Shown in pieces: positions 57,192-64,000 of a stretch of 64,000 nucleotides of DNA (position 1 is the stretch's first letter; each line of letters starts with the position of its first letter). The DNA comes from DASRIA01 sp035650255. GTDB lineage: Bacteria; Actinomycetota; Thermoleophilia; Solirubrobacterales; JBBDJG01. The notes under the pieces were generated by a model. That model searched no databases. It saw only the letters and a list, made by a program, of their open reading frames with translations, and was not told the DNA's origin. The stretch lies in contig DASRIA010000034.1 in NCBI GenBank assembly GCA_035650255.1, forward strand, positions 13,893 through 77,892, given 5' to 3'. The position numbers were made by a program, and so were the translations under genes.

Positions 57192-57290
57192 TGTGGTCTG
57201 CTGTCTTTTTCCTGCTCCGGTCGCACTAGGGGCGAAGCCTGTGAGGCCCCGCCCCGGTCGTATGAATCGACTTCTTTGCCGTACTACGAA
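57192..57290 (-). promoter_or_regulatory. Leader region of the S10 operon
   Basis: About 100 bases between the tuf terminator and rpsJ with no open frame of note. It must carry the S10 operon promoter if the upstream hairpin terminates. Weak candidates on the minus strand are TTCGTA (about -35) and TCATAC (about -10) near 57258-57287. A GGGGCGGGGCC/GGCCCCGCCCC-type GC-rich stretch near 57244-57257 may fold. Confidence 0.35.
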
Positions 57291-57316
57291 GGGAGACCGC
57301 CTCGCGGCGGCCTCCC
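57291..57316 (-). terminator. Terminator after tuf
   Basis: On the minus strand GGGAGGCCGCC (57316-57306), a GCGA tetraloop of GNRA type (57305-57302) and GGCGGTCTCCC (57301-57291) form an 11-bp stem with one G-T pair, starting four bases after the tuf stop and followed by TTCGT. It probably isolates tuf from the S10 operon. Confidence 0.75.
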
Positions 57317-57320
57317 GTTG

Positions 57321-58508
<1,188 letters not shown>

Positions 58509-58597
58509 TGTCTAGCTCCTTGGTTTCGAATAGGGGGCTTGGCTCACGGCAAGGGCCGGCGTGTGGCCGCTGAGGCAGCACGCGGGCCAACCGCGAA

Positions 58598-58603
58598 AAT
58601 ATA
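58598..58603 (-). promoter_or_regulatory. tuf promoter -10 element
   Basis: TATATT on the minus strand in the 105-bp fusA-tuf gap, about 90 bases before the tuf start. The matching -35 region is not consensus and falls at the end of fusA. Confidence 0.5.
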
Positions 58604-58613
58604 GCTGGATTGC

Positions 58614-60722
<2,109 letters not shown>

Positions 60723-60752
60723 GATTTCTTGATGAATCGGCTGGATCGGGGC

Positions 60753-60774
60753 AAAAAAAGAGCCCTCGCGGGCC
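60753..60774 (-). terminator. Intrinsic terminator/attenuator in the fusA leader
   Basis: On the minus strand GGCCC-GCGA-GGGCT (60774-60761 region) is a 5-bp stem (one G-T) with a GNRA loop, followed by C and seven T (60759-60753). It ends about 30 bases before the fusA ATG. Because no gene lies just upstream on this strand, it is better read as an attenuator inside the fusA leader than as a terminator of another operon. Confidence 0.6.
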
Positions 60775-60926
60775 TGGGGTGCAATGCGGCCTGCGAGCTG
60801 TCGGCTATCGGCGGTCGGAATCCATTTCGGGGACTCCCGGGCAATTCCCTGCCGAGCGGATCCCCTGAGGCGCTCGAGGCAAGTGCAGATACGCCCGTGG
60901 ACGTCCGGCAAGGATAGCAGGGGCCG
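60775..60926. promoter_or_regulatory. Divergent promoter region of fusA and the four-helix membrane protein gene
   Basis: About 150 bases. On the minus strand TATCCT (60911-60916) is a candidate -10 for fusA, giving a ~180-nt leader that ends with the attenuator-like hairpin. On the plus strand AGGGG (60919-60923) precedes ATG 60927. No other gene is seen. Confidence 0.35.
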
Positions 60927-61505
60927 ATGCCAAAAAATGAGGCCCAGAGCCGCCCCGACGGCTCTTCCGCGACGTCTCGCACGGGCGCCCTGCGCACCGT
61001 GGAAGCGGTGCTCGAGCGAATCGCCGCCGCGCCCTTCCGGCTGTTGCGCCGGCGCCTGCCGGAGGCCGCGGCCCTGCTCGCGGTGGTGGGCGGCCTGCTG
61101 CTCCTCTACGCCGAGACGCTCGACCTCTACCGGGTCGTGACCCCGGGCGGCGCCACGTCGAACGCGGCCGGCTCGATCCAGTCGGGCGCCGACCAGCATT
61201 CCTGGGCGCTCGGCGTGATCGGCGTGGTCATCGCCGCGGGCGCGCTGCTCGCCTACGGGACGCGCCAGCGGCTGCCGGCCTGGGCCGCCGCCGCGCTTGC
61301 GGCGATCGCCCTGGGCATCGTGCTGATCGGAGACATCCCGGACGTGACCTCGTCCGGGCTCACGACCGAGATCGAGAACGGGGAGGCCCAGCCGGAGGCG
61401 GGCTTCTGGGTCGAGCTGATCGGCGCCCTGGCAGCGCTCGCCGGAGCGGCGCTGCTCGCCTGGCTGCTGTCGCGCGGGACCGCCCGGCGCCAAAGGAGCG
61501 CGTAA
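60927..61505 (+). CDS. Four-helix membrane protein of unknown function
   Basis: 192 residues that match no family I can name. A basic cytoplasmic N-terminus (residues 1-45) precedes four hydrophobic helices: AAALLAVVGGLLLLYAETLDLY, WALGVIGVVIAAGALLAYG, AWAAAALAAIALGIVLIGDI and WVELIGALAALAGAALLAWLL. The loop VVTPGGATSNAAGSIQSGADQHS lies probably outside. The stop TAA overlaps by one base the ACG that seems to start the MFS gene, so the two are likely coupled. Inserted between rpsG and fusA on the opposite strand. Confidence 0.75.
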   Translation: MPKNEAQSRPDGSSATSRTGALRTVEAVLERIAAAPFRLLRRRLPEAAALLAVVGGLLLLYAETLDLYRVVTPGGATSNAAGSIQSGADQHSWALGVIGVVIAAGALLAYGTRQRLPAWAAAALAAIALGIVLIGDIPDVTSSGLTTEIENGEAQPEAGFWVELIGALAALAGAALLAWLLSRGTARRQRSA

Positions 61506-62914
61506 CGGCCGCGGGCAAGCCCCTCCTCCAGGCACTCGACGACGCTCCCCTGACGGGCCGCTTCTACGTGCTCGCCGGCGCGGTGATGGTGGGCGCGGTG
61601 CTCGACCTCTTCGACTTCTTCCTGATCGCGTTCGTCGTGCCGGATCTCGCCGACGAATGGGACCTGACTTTCGGCCAGGCGGCGGCGATGCTGCTTGCGG
61701 CGGGGGTGGGAGCCATCGGCGGCAGCATCGTCTGGGGACGCCTTGGGGACCAATACGGACGGCGCCGGCCGCTGATGGCCGGCATCCTCCTGTTCTCGCT
61801 CGCGACCGGCGCGCTCGCGCTGGCGCCGGAGGGCGGCTGGTGGTACATCGCCCTGCTGCGCCTGGTGGTCGGGGCGGGCGTGGCCGGCGTGGCGGTGATC
61901 GCCGTGCCGCTGGCGCTCGAGTTCACCCCGACGCGGCTGCGGACGCTGGTCGTGGGATTCGTGACGACCGCGATGGTCCCGATCGGGATCATGGTCGCGG
62001 CGGTCGTCGCGGCGGCGCTGCCGTGGCGCGCCGCGTTCGCGATCGGGCTGCTGCCGATCCTGCTGGTGCCCTTCATCGCCTGGTACGTGCCGGAGTCGCC
62101 GCGGTGGCTGGCGGACAAGGGCCGGCTGCGCGAGGCGCGCAGGGTGGTCGCGTGGCTGATCGAGCGCCCCGAGGAGGATCTCGCGCTCGAGGCCCCGCCC
62201 TCTCCGCCCGCGGGCGAGTCCTACTCGGACCTGTGGCGCTACCGCAGCAGCGTCGTGGTGACCGTGCTGGCCTGGCTGGGCGCCTCGATCGCGGTCTCGG
62301 GGCTGGTGCTGTGGGGCCCGACGTTCCTCGAACGCATCCTCGACGTCAGCGCGGACGAGGCGGCGCTCCTCTTCCTGCTCGTCGCCCTGGGGTCGTTCGG
62401 CGGGCGCCTCTTCTTCTCGTTCGCGCCGCAGCGCCTGGGCCGCCGCACCTGCGGTCTGCTGATGGGCTTCGGCGCCGTGCCGCCGCTGGTGCTGGCGGCG
62501 TTCAGCAGCGACACCGAGGTCGCCGGGATCCCGCTCTTCCTGGTCGCGCTGATCCCGGCGGCGTTCTTCGTCGACGGCGGCTTCGCGAACCTCGCGCCCT
62601 ACACGCCGGAGGTGTTCCCGACGAGCCTGCGCACGCACGGCATGGGCCTCGCCTGGGCGGTCAGCGGCCTCGGGCGGATCATCGGGCCGCTGGTGATCGC
62701 GCTGGTGGCCGGCACGGGCGACCTGGTCGACCCGGAGGCGACGCTCGACGCGTTGCCCGCGTCGTTCCTGTTCCTGGCGGTGTCGGCCCTGCTGGTGGGA
62801 GTCGCGTTCGCCGTGGTGAGGCTGGAACCGCACGGCCGCGACCTGGAGACGCTGGCCGCAGAGCTGGCTGAAGAGGCGGGCGGCCCGGCACCCGCAGCGC
62901 TGGAGCAGACGTAG
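61505..62914 (+). CDS. MFS transporter (metabolite/sugar:H+ symporter type), apparent ACG start
   Basis: Major facilitator with 12 helices; motif A GRLGDQYGRRRPLM after helix 2 and PESPRWLADKGRL after helix 6. GTG 61568 would cut into the first helix (YVLAGAVMVGAVLDLFDFF). Homology needs the preceding stretch LLQALDDAPLTGRF, which is open back to ACG 61505. AAGGAG (61493-61498) lies six bases before that ACG, and TAACG mimics the common TAATG junction. So translation probably starts at ACG (469 residues) or this codon is a sequence error for ATG. Substrate unknown. Confidence 0.82.
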   Translation, partial: TAAGKPLLQALDDAPLTGRFYVLAGAVMVGAVLDLFDFFLIAFVVPDLADEWDLTFGQAAAMLLAAGVGAIGGSIVWGRLGDQYGRRRPLMAGILLFSLATGALALAPEGGWWYIALLRLVVGAGVAGVAVIAVPLALEFTPTRLRTLVVGFVTTAMVPIGIMVAAVVAAALPWRAAFAIGLLPILLVPFIAWYVPESPRWLADKGRLREARRVVAWLIERPEEDLALEAPPSPPAGESYSDLWRYRSSVVVTVLAWLGASIAVSGLVLWGPTFLERILDVSADEAALLFLLVALGSFGGRLFFSFAPQRLGRRTCGLLMGFGAVPPLVLAAFSSDTEVAGIPLFLVALIPAAFFVDGGFANLAPYTPEVFPTSLRTHGMGLAWAVSGLGRIIGPLVIALVAGTGDLVDPEATLDALPASFLFLAVSALLVGVAFAVVRLEPHGRDLETLAAELAEEAGGPAPAALEQT

Positions 62915-63122
62915 GAAAACCGGGTGGGGTAGGAAGGTGGCGCTGCGAGGCGTCCCCGAACTTTCCCTCCTCGGTTCCGACAGGTGGAACTCAGGCGCGG
63001 AAGTTCAGCGCCGTCGACAGTGGCGACACGGGCGGAGGCGGGTCTCCGGCGTTCATCACCGGAGACTCCCAAGCGGTTTCGGTCTCCGGGGAGGGACCCC
63101 GGAGGACCGCCGCAACACCGGC
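62915..63122. terminator. Structured convergent region between the MFS gene and rpsG
   Basis: 208 bases without a gene, holding several inverted repeats. GGCGCTG (62939-62945) pairs with CAGCGCC (63006-63012), with GAACTT/AAGTTC arms inside. GTCTCCGG (63042-63049) pairs with CCGGAGAC (63059-63066). GGTCTCCGGGG (63081-63091) pairs with CCCCGGAGGACC (63097-63108) with one bulge. They can end transcription from both directions. No T tracts. Confidence 0.6.
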
Positions 63123-63593
63123 CTACCAGCGATAGTGCGCGAAGGCCTTGTTGGCCTGCGCCATGCGGTAGATGTCGTCCTTGCGCTTGTACGCGTCACC
63201 CTGCTGCTCACCCGCATCCGCGAGCTCGTTCGCCAGCCGCTGCGCCATCGTCTTCTCGCGGCGCTTGCGCGAGAACTCCACCAGCCACCGGACGGCCAGC
63301 GTGCGTGCGCGGCGTGCCGGCACCTCGACGGGCACCTGATAGGTGGCGCCGCCGACGCGGCGCGAGCGAACCTCGAGCACGGGAGTCAGGGTCTTGATCG
63401 ACTGCTCGAGTGCCTCGACGGGCTCCTTGCCGGTGCGCTTCGCGAGGATGTCGAGCGCCTCGTAGGTGATCTTCTCGGCGGTCGACTTCTTGCCGTCCAT
63501 CATCACCTTGTTGATGACCTGCTGGACCAGGCGGCTGTTGAAGACCTTGTCGGGCTCGAGCGGCCTGGGTGCGATGTCTCCGCGGCGAGGCAA
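63123..63593 (-). CDS. rpsG: 30S ribosomal protein S7
   Basis: 156 residues. MPRRGDIAPRPLEPDKVFNSRLVQQVINKVMMDGKKSTAEKITYEAL and the end RMAQANKAFAHYRW are canonical. Binds the 3' domain of 16S rRNA and represses the str operon in E. coli. It lies seven nt after rpsL. The downstream partner fusA is about 2.4 kb away. Confidence 0.98.
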   Translation of the reverse strand: MPRRGDIAPRPLEPDKVFNSRLVQQVINKVMMDGKKSTAEKITYEALDILAKRTGKEPVEALEQSIKTLTPVLEVRSRRVGGATYQVPVEVPARRARTLAVRWLVEFSRKRREKTMAQRLANELADAGEQQGDAYKRKDDIYRMAQANKAFAHYRW

Positions 63594-63600
63594 GGTCCGG

Positions 63601-63996
63601 CTACGCGGCCTTCACGCCGTACTGCGAGCGGGCCTTCTTGCGGTCGGAGACGCCGGCGGCGTCGAGCGTCCCGCGCACGACCTTGTAGCGCACGCCCGGT
63701 AGGTCCTTCACGCGGCCGCCGCGGACCAGCACGACGGAGTGCTCCTGCAGGTTGTGGCCCTCGCCCGGGATGTAGGCGGTCACCTCCATGCCGTTGGTGA
63801 GCCGCACGCGCGCCACCTTGCGCAGCGCCGAGTTCGGCTTCTTGGGCGTGGCCGTGTAGACACGGGTGCACACGCCGCGGCGCTGGGGTGCAGCGAGGCG
63901 GCGCTTGCCGCCCTGGCTGGACTTGAGACCCGGCGTCGAGACCTTCTTGCGCGGAGGCTTACGGCCCTTGCGGACCAGCTGGCTGATGCTCGGCAT
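63601..63996 (-). CDS. rpsL: 30S ribosomal protein S12
   Basis: Decoding-centre protein. It has 131 residues, complete. CTRVYTATPKKPNSALRKVARVRLTNG and GEGHNLQEHSVVLVRGGRVKDLPGVRY hold the two lysines (E. coli K43 and K88) whose change gives streptomycin resistance; both are wild type, so this copy predicts sensitivity. A ~9-residue insertion near the N-terminus (LKSSQGGKRRLAAPQRR region) is the actinobacterial form. The promoter lies outside the window. Confidence 0.98.
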   Translation of the reverse strand: MPSISQLVRKGRKPPRKKVSTPGLKSSQGGKRRLAAPQRRGVCTRVYTATPKKPNSALRKVARVRLTNGMEVTAYIPGEGHNLQEHSVVLVRGGRVKDLPGVRYKVVRGTLDAAGVSDRKKARSQYGVKAA

Positions 63997-64000
63997 GCGG

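Noticed and set aside
60723..61535. N-terminal extension of EF-G
   Set aside because: The frame is open through the leader and opposite the four-helix protein gene; EF-G homology starts at ATG 60722 and the leader holds a terminator.
61253..62833. 526-codon minus-strand frame opposite the MFS gene
   Set aside because: Arg/Gln/His-rich shadow without motifs.

Overview
This window is GC-rich and densely coded, with many GTG and TTG starts, 1-8 nt gene overlaps and zinc-binding forms of S4, S14 and L36. It carries no plasmid, phage or insertion-sequence signature. The gene set and the sequence style of the ribosomal proteins suggest a chromosomal segment of an actinobacterium (Actinomycetota), most likely class Thermoleophilia (Solirubrobacterales/Gaiellales). 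The phylum is fairly secure; the class is inference.

Left half (1-40236), accessory and housekeeping metabolism: a biotin cluster (bioB-bioF-bioD, then bioA beyond two opposite-strand genes); a rubredoxin/Nudix divergent pair; DUF779, a flavin split-barrel protein, aldehyde dehydrogenase and an SCP2 protein; a thiolase; a secreted GH2 glycosidase; an HxlR regulator divergent from a carboxymuconolactone-decarboxylase-like protein; superoxide dismutase, an MMPL transporter and three alpha/beta hydrolases. Then come a CsoR repressor divergent from a His-rich DUF4396 membrane protein, tRNA-Pro(CGG), and a sigma factor fused to its own zinc anti-sigma-like domain and a membrane tail. A strongly promoted small IF2N-like protein and a long-chain acyl-CoA synthetase follow, then an ABC pair, a CmcI-like methyltransferase, a patatin, an R2lox oxidase, a LuxR-PBP4 fusion, surE-ligA and three pseudopilin genes.

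Right half (40246-63996), almost all on the minus strand: the translation cluster. Read in the direction of transcription it is rpsL-rpsG, [two plus-strand membrane-protein genes], fusA, tuf, then the S10-spc-alpha supercluster rpsJ-rplC-rplD-rplW-rplB-rpsS-rplV-rpsC-rplP-rpmC-rpsQ-rplN-rplX-rplE-rpsN-rpsH-rplF-rplR-rpsE-rpmD-rplO-secY-adk-map-rpmJ-rpsM-rpsK-rpsD-rpoA-rplQ, and truA. infA is missing from its usual place between map and rpmJ. S17, L22 and L5 carry long charged extensions. tuf has its own promoter and terminator. The fusA leader contains an intrinsic terminator just before the gene.

The most unusual items are: (1) a single polypeptide joining a degenerate receiver, a LuxR DNA-binding domain, one membrane segment and a complete PBP4-type D,D-peptidase (31972-33714); (2) a sigma factor with a built-in ZAS zinc motif, membrane segment and low-complexity tail (23044-24726); (3) a CsoR operator overlapping both -10 elements of csoR and a DUF4396 gene; (4) the interrupted str operon with an attenuator-like fusA leader; and (5) the ribosomal protein extensions. 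Several promoters place the -10 box about 6-8 nt before the start codon, which suggests frequent leaderless mRNAs. No stretch over 300 bases lacks a gene.
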